Source: Actinacidiphila paucisporea (GTDB lineage: Bacteria > Actinomycetota > Actinomycetes > Streptomycetales > Streptomycetaceae). Taken from it: a DNA stretch of 61,029 nt. Shown here one piece after another: positions 35,092-43,850 of this stretch. Each line of letters starts with the position of its first letter. Positions within the stretch are counted from its first letter, which is position 1. The notes beneath the pieces are model-generated. The model made no database searches. It worked only from the letters and a program-made list of their open reading frames with translations, and was not told the DNA's origin. The position numbers and the translations under genes were made by a program. Location of the stretch: positions 1-61,029 of the forward strand of contig NZ_FRBI01000036.1 in NCBI RefSeq assembly GCF_900142575.1, written 5' to 3'.

Positions 35092-37488
35092 ATGGCGGGG
35101 CCACTTACCCCTCACACGCTCGCTGCGGACCCGGTACTGACTGACGGAAACCGCCTGCTCGTCTGGATCATCGCGGTGGTCGCGGTGGCCGCCCTCGCGC
35201 TCGCCGCGGTGTTGGTACGTCAAGTGCTCGCTGCGGACGAAGGCTCCGACAGCATGAAGAAGATCGCTGCTGCCGTGCAGGAAGGCGCCAACGCCTACCT
35301 CGCACGGCAGTTCCGTACGCTGGCGGTCTTCGCCGTCGCGGCCTTCTTCCTGCTCATGCTGCTTCCCGCGGACGACACCTCGCAGCGTATCGGCCGGTCG
35401 ATCTTCTTTCTGGTCGGCGCTGTTTTCTCGGCGATCACCGGATACGTCGGAATGTGGCTCGCGGTGCGCAGCAATGTGCGGGTCGCGGCGGCGGCGAGAG
35501 CGGCGACACCGGAAGCCGGAGAGCCACCCGCGGATTTGACGGATGTCTCGCACCGGGCGATGAAGATCGCATTCAGGACCGGCGGCGTCGTCGGAATGTT
35601 CACCGTGGGACTCGGCCTGCTGGGCGCCTCCGCCGTCGTGCTGATCTACAAGGCCGACGCGCCCAAGGTGCTCGAGGGATTCGGATTCGGCGCGGCGCTG
35701 CTCGCCATGTTCATGCGGGTCGGCGGCGGCATCTTCACCAAGGCGGCCGACGTGGGCGCCGACCTGGTCGGCAAGGTCGAGCAGGGCATCCCCGAGGACG
35801 ACCCGCGCAATGCCGCGACCATCGCGGACAACGTCGGCGACAACGTGGGTGACTGCGCCGGTATGGCGGCCGACCTCTTCGAGTCCTACGCCGTGACCCT
35901 GGTGGCGGCGCTGATCCTCGGCAAGGTCGCGTTCGGCGACTCGGGCCTGGCCTTCCCGCTGCTCATCCCGGCTATCGGCGTGCTCACCGCGATGATCGGC
36001 ATCTTCGCGGTCGCGCCCCGGCGGTCCGACCGCAGCGGCATGTCGGCCATCAACCGCGGCTTCTTCATCTCCGCGGTGATCTCGATGGCGGGTGTCGCGG
36101 TGGCCGTCTACGCCTATCTGCCGTCCTCCTACGCCGACCTGGACGGTGTCGGCGCCGACATCAGCGGGCACCCGGGAGACCCACGGGTGCTGGCCCTGGT
36201 GGCGGTCGCCATCGGCATCGTGCTGGCCGCGGTGATCCAGCAGCTCACCGGTTACTTCACCGAGACCTCCCGGCGCCCGGTCCGCGACATCGGCAGGAGT
36301 TCGCTGACCGGCCCCGCCACGGTCGTGCTGTCCGGCATCTCGCTCGGCCTGGAGTCCGCGGTCTACTCGGCGCTGCTGATCGGGCTGTCGGTCTACGGCG
36401 CCTTCCTGCTGGGTGGCACGTCGGTCTGGCTGGCGCTCTTCGCGGTCGCGCTGGCCGGCACCGGCCTGCTGACCACGGTCGGCGTCATCGTCGCCATGGA
36501 CACCTTCGGGCCGGTCTCCGACAACGCGCAGGGCATCGCTGAGATGTCCGGCGACGTCCACGGCGAGGGCGCCCAGGTCCTTACCGACCTCGACGCGGTG
36601 GGCAACACCACCAAGGCCATCACCAAGGGCATCGCCATCGCCACGGCGGTGCTGGCGGCCACCGCGCTGTTCGGCTCGTTCAAGGAGGCCGTCGACACGG
36701 CGGTCACGAAGGCGCATCCGGGTGCCTCCGACGCCCGCTGGCTGTCCCTGGACATCTCGCAGCCCAACAACCTGGTGGGGCTGCTGTTCGGCGCGGCGGT
36801 GGTCTTCCTCTTCTCGGGCCTGGCGATCAGCGCGGTGTCCCGGTCGGCGGGCGCGGTGGTCTACGAGGTGCGCCGGCAGTTCCACGACCACCCGGGCATC
36901 ATGGACGGCACCGAGCTGCCCGAATACGGCCGGGTGGTGGACATCTGCACCAAAGACGCTCTGCGCGAACTGGCCACGCCCGGCCTGCTCGCCGTCCTGG
37001 CGCCGGTCGCGGTGGGCTTCAGCCTCGGTATCGGCTCGCTGGCGTCGTATCTTGCCGGGGCGATCGGCGCCGGCACCCTGATGGCGGTCTTCCTGGCCAA
37101 CTCCGGCGGCGCGTGGGACAACGCCAAGAAGCTGGTCGAGGACGGCCACCACGGGGGCAAGGGCAGCGCGGCGCACGAGGCGACCGTCATCGGCGACACC
37201 GTGGGCGACCCCTTCAAGGACACCGCGGGTCCGGCCATCAACCCGCTGCTGAAGGTGATGAACCTGGTGGCGCTGCTGATCGCCCCGGCGGTGGTGAAGT
37301 TCAGCTACGGCGTCGACGCCAACGCCGCGGTGCGGATCATCGTGGCGGGCGTCTCGATCGCGGTCATCGTGGCCGCGGTCTACGTCTCCAAGCGCCGCGG
37401 CGTGGCAATGGGCGGAGCCGACGACATGGGCGACGGGGACGGCGGTGGTCAGGACCGCGAGTCGAGCGGTTCCACGGTGACCGCCTGA
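35092..37488 (+). CDS. hppA: Membrane proton-pumping pyrophosphatase (K+-independent type)
   Basis: A 798-aa integral membrane enzyme with about 16 membrane helices that hydrolyses pyrophosphate and pumps protons. DVGADLVGKVEQGIPEDDPRN and NVGDNVGDCAGMAADLFESY are the pyrophosphate/Mg sites, and GDTVGDPFKDTAGPAINPL the second Asp cluster. The sequence GNTTKAITKG has Lys at the position that distinguishes potassium-independent enzymes (Ala in potassium-dependent ones). AAGGAGGA stands just before ATG 35092. It follows the bldG operon but is separated from it by a terminator. Confidence 0.96.
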   Translation: MAGPLTPHTLAADPVLTDGNRLLVWIIAVVAVAALALAAVLVRQVLAADEGSDSMKKIAAAVQEGANAYLARQFRTLAVFAVAAFFLLMLLPADDTSQRIGRSIFFLVGAVFSAITGYVGMWLAVRSNVRVAAAARAATPEAGEPPADLTDVSHRAMKIAFRTGGVVGMFTVGLGLLGASAVVLIYKADAPKVLEGFGFGAALLAMFMRVGGGIFTKAADVGADLVGKVEQGIPEDDPRNAATIADNVGDNVGDCAGMAADLFESYAVTLVAALILGKVAFGDSGLAFPLLIPAIGVLTAMIGIFAVAPRRSDRSGMSAINRGFFISAVISMAGVAVAVYAYLPSSYADLDGVGADISGHPGDPRVLALVAVAIGIVLAAVIQQLTGYFTETSRRPVRDIGRSSLTGPATVVLSGISLGLESAVYSALLIGLSVYGAFLLGGTSVWLALFAVALAGTGLLTTVGVIVAMDTFGPVSDNAQGIAEMSGDVHGEGAQVLTDLDAVGNTTKAITKGIAIATAVLAATALFGSFKEAVDTAVTKAHPGASDARWLSLDISQPNNLVGLLFGAAVVFLFSGLAISAVSRSAGAVVYEVRRQFHDHPGIMDGTELPEYGRVVDICTKDALRELATPGLLAVLAPVAVGFSLGIGSLASYLAGAIGAGTLMAVFLANSGGAWDNAKKLVEDGHHGGKGSAAHEATVIGDTVGDPFKDTAGPAINPLLKVMNLVALLIAPAVVKFSYGVDANAAVRIIVAGVSIAVIVAAVYVSKRRGVAMGGADDMGDGDGGGQDRESSGSTVTA

Positions 37489-37738
37489 CGCCGCGCCCGG
37501 CGCAATATGCCGCGGTGTGACATGTGCCACTCCGTCAGAGTCGTGGCGGGCGGCCGGAGGTGACCGGCTGTCCGCCACGCGCCGCGTGCACCGCCGAGCG
37601 GATCGGCGCCGGATCGTCGCTTGCTACGAATGGCTTGAATATCGAACGAATGCTGACAAATTCATCTGATGATTCGCGGTTGGCACCCCCTTCCCGTGTA
37701 AATTCCGGGGCCGTGAGGCCACGGAAGGGACCCAACCG

Positions 37739-38314
37739 GTGAAGTTGAACCACAGGCTCGCGCTGTCCTGTGCGGTCGCGCTGCTGGCGCTGTCGCCGCT
37801 GTCGGCGTGTTCGAGCGACGACACGGGCAAGAAGCTGGACGCCTGGGCGAAGGGCGTCTGCGACCAGACCGCGGCACAGACCAAGAAGATCAACGACGCG
37901 AACACCTCGCTGACCAAGGTCGACAGCGGCGGCAAACCGGAGACCGTACAGGCGTCCGACTCGGCCGCCTTCCAGCAGATCTCCGACGCCTACAAGGCGC
38001 TGGCGGGCATCTACAGCCAGGCGGGCGCCGCGCCCGGCGACGGCGGCGCCCAATTCCAGCAGAAGGCCGTCACGTCGTTCACCACCCTTTCCACCCAGTA
38101 CGCCGGTCTGAAGAAGCAGGTCGACGCGCTGGACACCACCGACCAGAACAAGTTCGCCCAGGGGCTCCAAGGCGTGTCCGACTCGTTCAAGCAGACCAGT
38201 GCCGACGGCGAGCAGGCGCTCAGTTCGGTGCGCCAGGGCGACCAGGGCAAGGCACTGGCCAAGCAGCCCGGCTGCCAGAGCGGGTCCGGCTCGGCGTCGC
38301 CCACCAGTTCGTAG
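37739..38314 (+). CDS. Small secreted lipoprotein, function unknown
   Basis: 191 aa. KLNHRLALSCAVALLALSPLSAC is a clear lipoprotein signal peptide with lipobox LSAC. The mature protein is mostly helical and polar (KLDAWAKGVCDQTAAQTKKINDAN ...) with a second and third cysteine (VCDQ and GCQSG) that could pair, and a Ser/Gly-rich end. I know no function. GTG 37739 starts the signal peptide. Its upstream 250 bases contain an AT-rich promoter-like stretch at 37620-37710. Confidence 0.85.
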   Translation: MKLNHRLALSCAVALLALSPLSACSSDDTGKKLDAWAKGVCDQTAAQTKKINDANTSLTKVDSGGKPETVQASDSAAFQQISDAYKALAGIYSQAGAAPGDGGAQFQQKAVTSFTTLSTQYAGLKKQVDALDTTDQNKFAQGLQGVSDSFKQTSADGEQALSSVRQGDQGKALAKQPGCQSGSGSASPTSS

Positions 38315-38375
38315 CCTCAGCCCCTTCCGAGCGGGCCGTACGCGCGCGGAACGGGCCGCACGCCCCCGTTTCGAG

Positions 38376-38404
38376 CGGCCCGTGCGCCCCTTCCGCACGG
38401 GCCG
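38376..38404 (+). terminator. Terminator after the lipoprotein gene
   Basis: CGGCCCGTGCG-CCCCTTC-CGCACGGGCCG is a perfect 11-bp stem. Degenerate copies of the same GGGCCG(T/C)ACG words precede it from 38325. Confidence 0.75.
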
Positions 38405-38454
38405 AACGCGCGCACGCAGCGCCGGGCGCCGTCGCGTCCGCGACAATGGCCGGT

Positions 38455-39987
38455 GTGCAGACGCCTCACCTCCCCGCCCCCGACAGCGCGCCCGCCCTGC
38501 GGGACGACCTGCGTGCCGCGGCCTTCACGGCCGACGGCTGCCTCGACCTGCTCGGCGCCGTCGCCTATGCCGCGCTGTCCCGGGCCGAGACCGTGCCCGC
38601 GCTGCGCGCCACCCGCGGTGACAGCCCGCTGGACACCCTGGTCAGGCTCTTCCTGCTGCAACGCCCCGTCCCCTACGAACGGGCCCGGGCCGCGCTTCCC
38701 GGCCTCGAGCGCTACGCCGCCGACGGCTGGCTGCTGCGCGACGGCGAGGACGTACGCGCCACCGTCGACGTACGCCCCTACGCCGGTGACGGCGGCGCCG
38801 ACTGGTGGATCGTCTCCGACCTGGGCTGCGCCGTGGGCGGCGCGGGCGGCATCGGCAGCGCGCCCGGGGTGGACCGGGCCGACCTGGTGCTCGGCGTCGG
38901 CGGAGCGTCCACCACGCTTGCCGGGCTGACCGTACGCGAACCGGTCGGCAGCGCCCTCGACCTGGGCACCGGTTCCGGCGTCCAGGCGCTGCACGCGGCC
39001 CAGCACGCCACCCGCGTGACGGCCACCGACGTCAACCCGCGCGCCTTGCACTTCGCCCGGCTGACCCTCGCGCTGTCCGGCGCGCACGAGCCCGACCTGC
39101 GCCGCGGCAGCCTCTTCGAGCCGGTCGGCGACGACCGCTACGACCTGATCGTGTCCAACCCGCCCTTCGTGATCTCGCCGGGCAGCCGCTTCACCTACCG
39201 GGACGGCGGTATGGGCGGCGACGACCTGTGCCGCACCCTGGTCCAGCAGGCCGCCGACCACCTCAACGACGGCGGCTGGTGCCAGTTGCTCGCCAACTGG
39301 CAGCACACTGAGGGGCAGGACTGGCGGGAGCGCCTCAGCGGCTGGGTGCCGCAGGGCTGCGACGCGTGGATCGTGCAGCGCGAGGTGCAGGACGTCGCAC
39401 AATATGCCGAGCTGTGGCTGCGCGACGGCGGTGACCACCGCAGCGACCCGGCCACTTATACCGCCCGCTACGACGCGTGGCTCGACGACTTCGAGCGCGC
39501 CAAGGTCAGCGGCGTCGGCTTCGGCTGGATCACCCTGCGCAAGTCCGGCGCCGACGCGCCGGTGATCACCGCGGAGGAGTGGCCGCACCCGGTGGAGCAG
39601 CCGCTGGGCCCGCACATTGCCGCGTGGTTCGCCCGGCAGGACTTCCTGCGCCGCCATGACGACGCCGACCTGCTCGAAGCCCGCTTCACGCTGTCCGACG
39701 AGGTCGTCCAGGAGCAGGTCGGGCTGCCGGGCGCCGAGGACCCCGAGCACGTGGTGCTGCGCTCCGCCCGCGGCATGCGCAGGGCCACGAAGGTCGACAC
39801 CGTCGGCGCGGGCTTCGCCGGGGTCTGCGACGGTACGCTGCCGGCCGGCCGGATCGTGGACGCCATCGCGCAACTGCTCGGCGACGACCCGGTGGTGCTG
39901 CGCGACCGTACGCCCGGCTCGATCCGGATGCTGGTCGAGCAGGGCTTCCTCGAACCGGTCCCCGACGCCGTCAACCCGCGGCCCTGA
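38455..39987 (+). CDS. SAM-dependent methyltransferase, NPPF type
   Basis: 510 aa. An N-terminal helical region of ~165 residues is followed by a class I methyltransferase domain. ALDLGTGSGVQALHAA is the SAM-binding motif I, VTATDVNPRALHFARL motif II, and DLIVSNPPFVISPG the (N/D)PP(Y/F) motif of enzymes that methylate exocyclic or amide nitrogens (HemK/RsmC-like). A C-terminal ~170-residue region is specific to this actinobacterial group. The target is not known. GACAAT seven bases before GTG 38455 suggests a leaderless start; ATG 38446 is an alternative three codons upstream. Confidence 0.85.
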   Translation: MQTPHLPAPDSAPALRDDLRAAAFTADGCLDLLGAVAYAALSRAETVPALRATRGDSPLDTLVRLFLLQRPVPYERARAALPGLERYAADGWLLRDGEDVRATVDVRPYAGDGGADWWIVSDLGCAVGGAGGIGSAPGVDRADLVLGVGGASTTLAGLTVREPVGSALDLGTGSGVQALHAAQHATRVTATDVNPRALHFARLTLALSGAHEPDLRRGSLFEPVGDDRYDLIVSNPPFVISPGSRFTYRDGGMGGDDLCRTLVQQAADHLNDGGWCQLLANWQHTEGQDWRERLSGWVPQGCDAWIVQREVQDVAQYAELWLRDGGDHRSDPATYTARYDAWLDDFERAKVSGVGFGWITLRKSGADAPVITAEEWPHPVEQPLGPHIAAWFARQDFLRRHDDADLLEARFTLSDEVVQEQVGLPGAEDPEHVVLRSARGMRRATKVDTVGAGFAGVCDGTLPAGRIVDAIAQLLGDDPVVLRDRTPGSIRMLVEQGFLEPVPDAVNPRP

Positions 39988-40015
39988 GGATCACACGGCC
40001 ACGCCCACCCCGGCG

Positions 40016-40603
40016 TCAGCGCAGATTGCGCAGCACCGCCCACGCCACCAGCACCGCCCCCACCGCGTACGACGCCCGCGCGCCCAGCACCGGCCGCCAC
40101 CGCCGCCCGCGCAGCCCCGCCGCCGCCCAGCGCCCGGCGACCACCAGCAGGAAGGGCGTGCAGAGCAGCAGCAGCGCGTTGTCGTGGAAGGCCCGGACCG
40201 GGTCGGCGTGCAGCAGGTCGTACGCCATGCGGGTGGCGCCGCAGACCGGGCAGAGCAGGCCGGTGGCCCAGTTGAAGGGGCAGCGGGGCAGCCAGTGGCC
40301 CGGCTGGTGCGGGTCGGTGCCGTAAAGAACGAGCGACCCGGCAAGGGCCGCGGCGAGTGCGCCGAGCGGCGCCGCGGCGGGATGTCCCGCGGCACGCCGC
40401 ACTATGCCGGCGCCGCCGGCCTCACGGGCTCCCGCGGTGGTCATTGCCGCGTCACGCAGCCTGGGGCGCCCGTGCTCGACCTGCCGCGTGACCGCGTGGA
40501 CGCCCCGCGGAGAGCGCACCGGGACCAGCGCGGCGCCCGGACCGTGCGACTGCGGATCATCACGGCGCGGACCGCTGTCCCCGTACGAATTCCGGTCGGA
40601 CAT
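40016..40603 (-). CDS. DUF2752 membrane protein
   Basis: 195 aa. CPFNWATGLLCPVCGATRMAYDLLHAD is the signature of DUF2752, a small membrane family with a conserved CPxCGxTR motif, flanked by membrane segments (ALAAALAGSLVLYG, LLLLCTPFLLVVAGRW and AVGAVLVAWAVLRNL). Function unknown. ATG 40603 gives MSDRNSYGDSGPRRDD with a weak GGGGAT ribosome site; a shorter form from ATG 40444 is possible. It diverges from topA. Confidence 0.8.
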   Translation of the reverse strand: MSDRNSYGDSGPRRDDPQSHGPGAALVPVRSPRGVHAVTRQVEHGRPRLRDAAMTTAGAREAGGAGIVRRAAGHPAAAPLGALAAALAGSLVLYGTDPHQPGHWLPRCPFNWATGLLCPVCGATRMAYDLLHADPVRAFHDNALLLLCTPFLLVVAGRWAAAGLRGRRWRPVLGARASYAVGAVLVAWAVLRNLR

Positions 40604-40902
40604 CCGATCCCCCTGTACTGCTCCGGGCCGCCGTGCGCGGGCGGGCCGCGCGGCGGCTGCCGCGGACCATCCTCGCAGTCCGCGCCCGCCGCGTCGCGCC
40701 CCCGCCGTACGCCGCCACGGCCCGCCCCGGCGGGGTGCCGGGCGTCTCGCCTGACTCTGACATGACCAGTCCATGCGGCAGACAGGCCGCTTGTCGGGTT
40801 ACCGTTCGGATGGCGTTGTTGACTTTTCCCGTTTGACACAGGACCGGGAGGTACGGTCACACTCCGCAGCGTCACCCCTTCGAACCGGAGAGAAGAGCGA
40901 AG
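40604..40902. promoter_or_regulatory. Divergent DUF2752/topA control region
   Basis: 299 bases. On the topA strand TTGACT (40819-40824) and TTGACA (40833-40838) are -35-like, and TACGGT (40852-40857) is -10-like, but no pair has ideal spacing. In S. coelicolor topA is controlled by DNA supercoiling, and suboptimal spacing would suit that. Confidence 0.45.
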
Positions 40903-43722
40903 TTGTCCCCGACCCGCGAGACCGCACCGGCCGGCCGCCGACTCGTCATTGTCGAGTCGCCCGCCAAGGCGAAGACGATCAAGGGCTATCTCGGTCCTGG
41001 ATACGTCGTCGAGGCCAGCGTCGGGCACATCCGCGACCTCCCCAACGGGGCCGCCGAAGTGCCGGCGGAGTACAAGGGCCAGCCCTGGGCGCGGCTCGGC
41101 GTCAATGTGGACAGCGACTTCCAGCCGATCTACGTCGTGAACGCCGATAAAAAGGCACAGGTCAAGAAGCTCAAGGAGCTTCTGAAGGACTCCGACGAAC
41201 TATTCCTGGCCACCGATGAGGACCGCGAGGGCGAGGCCATCGCCTGGCATTTGCAGGAAATCCTCAAGCCCAAGGTCCCCGTGCACCGGATGGTCTTCCA
41301 CGAGATCACCAAGGACGCCATCCAGGAAGCCGTCCGCAATCCGCGGGAGCTGAACCAGCGGCTCGTCGACGCCCAGGAGACCCGCCGTATCCTCGACCGG
41401 CTCTACGGCTACGAGGTCTCGCCCGTCCTGTGGAAGAAGGTCATGCCGCGGCTGTCGGCGGGCCGCGTCCAGTCGGTGGCCACCAGGCTCGTCGTCGAGC
41501 GGGAGCGCGAGCGCGTCGCCTTCCGCTCCGCCGAATATTGGGACCTGACCGGCGTTTTCGCCACCGGCCGCACCGGCGACGCCTCCGACCCGTCCACGCT
41601 CAACGCCCGGCTGGTCTCCGTCGACGGCCGCAGGGTCGCCCAGGGCCGCGACTTCGACGCCGCCACCGGCGCGCTCAAGGGCGGCGCCACCGTCCTGCAA
41701 CTGGACGAGGCCGCCGCCCGCGCGCTGGCCGCGGCACTCGCCGACACGCGGTTCTCGGTCCGCAGCGTCGAGTCCAAGCCGTACCGCCGCTCGCCGTACG
41801 CGCCCTTCCGCACCACCACGCTCCAGCAGGAGGCCTCGCGCAAGCTCGGCTTCGGTGCGAAGGCCACCATGCAGGTCGCCCAGAAGCTGTACGAGAACGG
41901 CTTCATCACCTACATGCGTACGGACTCCGCGACCCTCTCCGAGACCGCGATCAGCGCCGCCCGCGCCCAGGTCACCCAGCTCTACGGCGCTGACTACCTG
42001 CCGGACAAGCCGCGCACCTACGCCGGCAAGGTCAAGAACGCGCAGGAGGCGCACGAGGCGATCCGCCCCTCGGGCGACCGCTTCCGCACCCCCGCCGAGA
42101 CCGGCCTGACCGGCGACCAGTTCCGGCTGTACGAGCTGATCTGGATGCGGACCGTCGCCTCCCAGATGAAGGACGCGGTCGGTCAGTCCGTCACCGTGAA
42201 GGTCGGCGGCACCTCCGCGGACGGCAGGGACGCGGAATTCAGCGCGTCCGGCAAGATCATCACCTTCCACGGCTTCCTCAAGGCGTACGTCGAAGGCGCC
42301 GACGACCCCAACGCCGAGCTGGACGACCGCGAGCGCCGGCTGCCGCAGGTCGCCGAGGGCGACCCGCTCACCGCCGAGCAGATCACCGCCGACGGCCACG
42401 CCACCAAGCCGCCCGCCCGCTACACCGAGGCGTCGCTGGTCAAGGAGCTGGAAGAGCGCGAGATCGGCCGCCCGTCGACGTACGCCACCATCCTCGGCAC
42501 GATCCTCGACCGCGGCTACGTCTTCAAGAAGGGCACCGCGCTCGTCCCGACCTTCCTGTCCTTCGCCGTCGTCAACCTGCTGGAGAAGCACTTCGGCTGG
42601 CTCGTCGACTACGACTTCACCGCCTCCATGGAGGACGACCTCGACCGCATCGCCCGCGGTGAGGCCCAGTCCGTGCCGTGGCTGCGCCGCTTCTACTTCG
42701 GCGCCGAGGACCCGGGCGCGGCCGCCGCCTCGCCGGGCAACGACGGCGACCACCTCGGCGGCCTGAAGGAACTGGTCGAGGACCTCGGCGCCATCGACGC
42801 CCGGGAGATCTCCTCCTTCCCGGTCGGCGACGGCATCGTGCTGCGCGTCGGCCGCTACGGCCCCTACGTCGAGAAGGGCGAACGCGGCGAGGAGGACCAC
42901 CGCCGCGCCGACGTGCCCGACGACCTGCCGCCCGACGAGCTGGACGTCGCCTACGCCGAGGAGCTGTTCGCCCGTCCCAGCGGCGACTTCGAGCTGGGCG
43001 ACGACCCCGTGACCGGCCGCCCGATCGTTGCCAAGGACGGCCGCTACGGCCCCTACGTGACCGAGATCCTCCCCGAGGACACCCCGAAGACCGGCAAGAA
43101 CGCGATCAAGCCGCGCACCGCGTCGCTCTTCAAATCGATGACCCTCGACACCGTCACGCTGGAGGACGCGCTCCGGCTGATGTCGCTGCCCCGCGTCGTC
43201 GGCACGGACGCGGAAGGCGTCGAGATCACCGCGCAGAACGGCCGCTACGGGCCGTATCTGAAGAAGGGCACGGACTCGCGGTCGCTGGAGACCGAGGACC
43301 AGCTCTTCACGATCACCCTCGACGAAGCGCTGGCCATCTACGCCCAGCCCAAGCAGCGCGGGCGCGCCGCGGCCAAGCCGCCGCTGAAGGAACTCGGCAC
43401 CGACCCGGTCAGCGAGCGACCCGTCGTCGTCAAGGACGGCCGCTTCGGCCCCTACGTGACCGACGGCGAGACCAACGCCACGCTCCGCCGGGACGACGAC
43501 GTCGAGTCGATCACCCCCGAGCGGGGTTACGAGCTGCTGGCGGAGAAGCGGGCCAAGGGCCCCGCGAAGAAGACGACGGCGAAGAAGAGCGCGTCCGCGA
43601 AGAAGGCTCCCGCCAAGAAGGCCGCGCCGGCGAAGAAGGCGGCGACCAAGAAGGCCGCTCCCGCCAAGAAGGCCGCCGCCAAGAAGACGGCGGCGAAGAA
43701 CTCCGCGCCGTCCGGGGAGTAG
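40903..43722 (+). CDS. topA: DNA topoisomerase I
   Basis: Type IA topoisomerase, 939 aa, which relaxes negative supercoils. The TOPRIM domain is at the N-terminus (RRLVIVESPAKAKTIKGYL, LATDEDREGEAIAWHL), and the active-site Tyr is near residue 337 in GFITYMRTDSATL. Several C-terminal repeats follow, each with a G-RYGPYV-like motif. The last ~55 residues are a Lys/Ala repeat tail (KKTTAKKSASAKKAPAKK ...), which in Streptomyces TopA is known to increase processivity. The start is a TTG at 40903 with GGAGAG upstream. A nested GC hairpin ends the gene. Confidence 0.96.
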   Translation: MSPTRETAPAGRRLVIVESPAKAKTIKGYLGPGYVVEASVGHIRDLPNGAAEVPAEYKGQPWARLGVNVDSDFQPIYVVNADKKAQVKKLKELLKDSDELFLATDEDREGEAIAWHLQEILKPKVPVHRMVFHEITKDAIQEAVRNPRELNQRLVDAQETRRILDRLYGYEVSPVLWKKVMPRLSAGRVQSVATRLVVERERERVAFRSAEYWDLTGVFATGRTGDASDPSTLNARLVSVDGRRVAQGRDFDAATGALKGGATVLQLDEAAARALAAALADTRFSVRSVESKPYRRSPYAPFRTTTLQQEASRKLGFGAKATMQVAQKLYENGFITYMRTDSATLSETAISAARAQVTQLYGADYLPDKPRTYAGKVKNAQEAHEAIRPSGDRFRTPAETGLTGDQFRLYELIWMRTVASQMKDAVGQSVTVKVGGTSADGRDAEFSASGKIITFHGFLKAYVEGADDPNAELDDRERRLPQVAEGDPLTAEQITADGHATKPPARYTEASLVKELEEREIGRPSTYATILGTILDRGYVFKKGTALVPTFLSFAVVNLLEKHFGWLVDYDFTASMEDDLDRIARGEAQSVPWLRRFYFGAEDPGAAAASPGNDGDHLGGLKELVEDLGAIDAREISSFPVGDGIVLRVGRYGPYVEKGERGEEDHRRADVPDDLPPDELDVAYAEELFARPSGDFELGDDPVTGRPIVAKDGRYGPYVTEILPEDTPKTGKNAIKPRTASLFKSMTLDTVTLEDALRLMSLPRVVGTDAEGVEITAQNGRYGPYLKKGTDSRSLETEDQLFTITLDEALAIYAQPKQRGRAAAKPPLKELGTDPVSERPVVVKDGRFGPYVTDGETNATLRRDDDVESITPERGYELLAEKRAKGPAKKTTAKKSASAKKAPAKKAAPAKKAATKKAAPAKKAAAKKTAAKNSAPSGE

Positions 43723-43743
43723 CGCGGAAGCCGCGGATCCTCC

Positions 43744-43782
43744 GCGCTCGGGTCGCGCCCCCGCGGGGCGCCGCCCGAGCGC
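43744..43782 (+). terminator. Nested GC hairpin after topA
   Basis: GCGCTCGGG and CCCGAGCGC pair perfectly, enclosing a second GC palindrome (GCGCCCCCGCGGGGCGC). Confidence 0.75.
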
Positions 43783-43838
43783 ACAGGTGTCCAGGTCCGG
43801 GCGGGCGGACTGGCGCTCGGGGGCGCAAGGATGGGCGA

Positions 43839-43844
43839 TAGGCT
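43839..43844 (+). promoter_or_regulatory. Leaderless -10 element (TAGGCT) for the tmk fusion
   Basis: TAGGCT followed by exactly six bases and ATG 43851, identical in layout to nth. Confidence 0.7.
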
Positions 43845-43850
43845 GTTGGG

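Noticed and set aside
35000..37578. Long antisense frame over hppA
   Set aside because: Composition is that of a shadow, and the sense strand encodes a complete pyrophosphatase.
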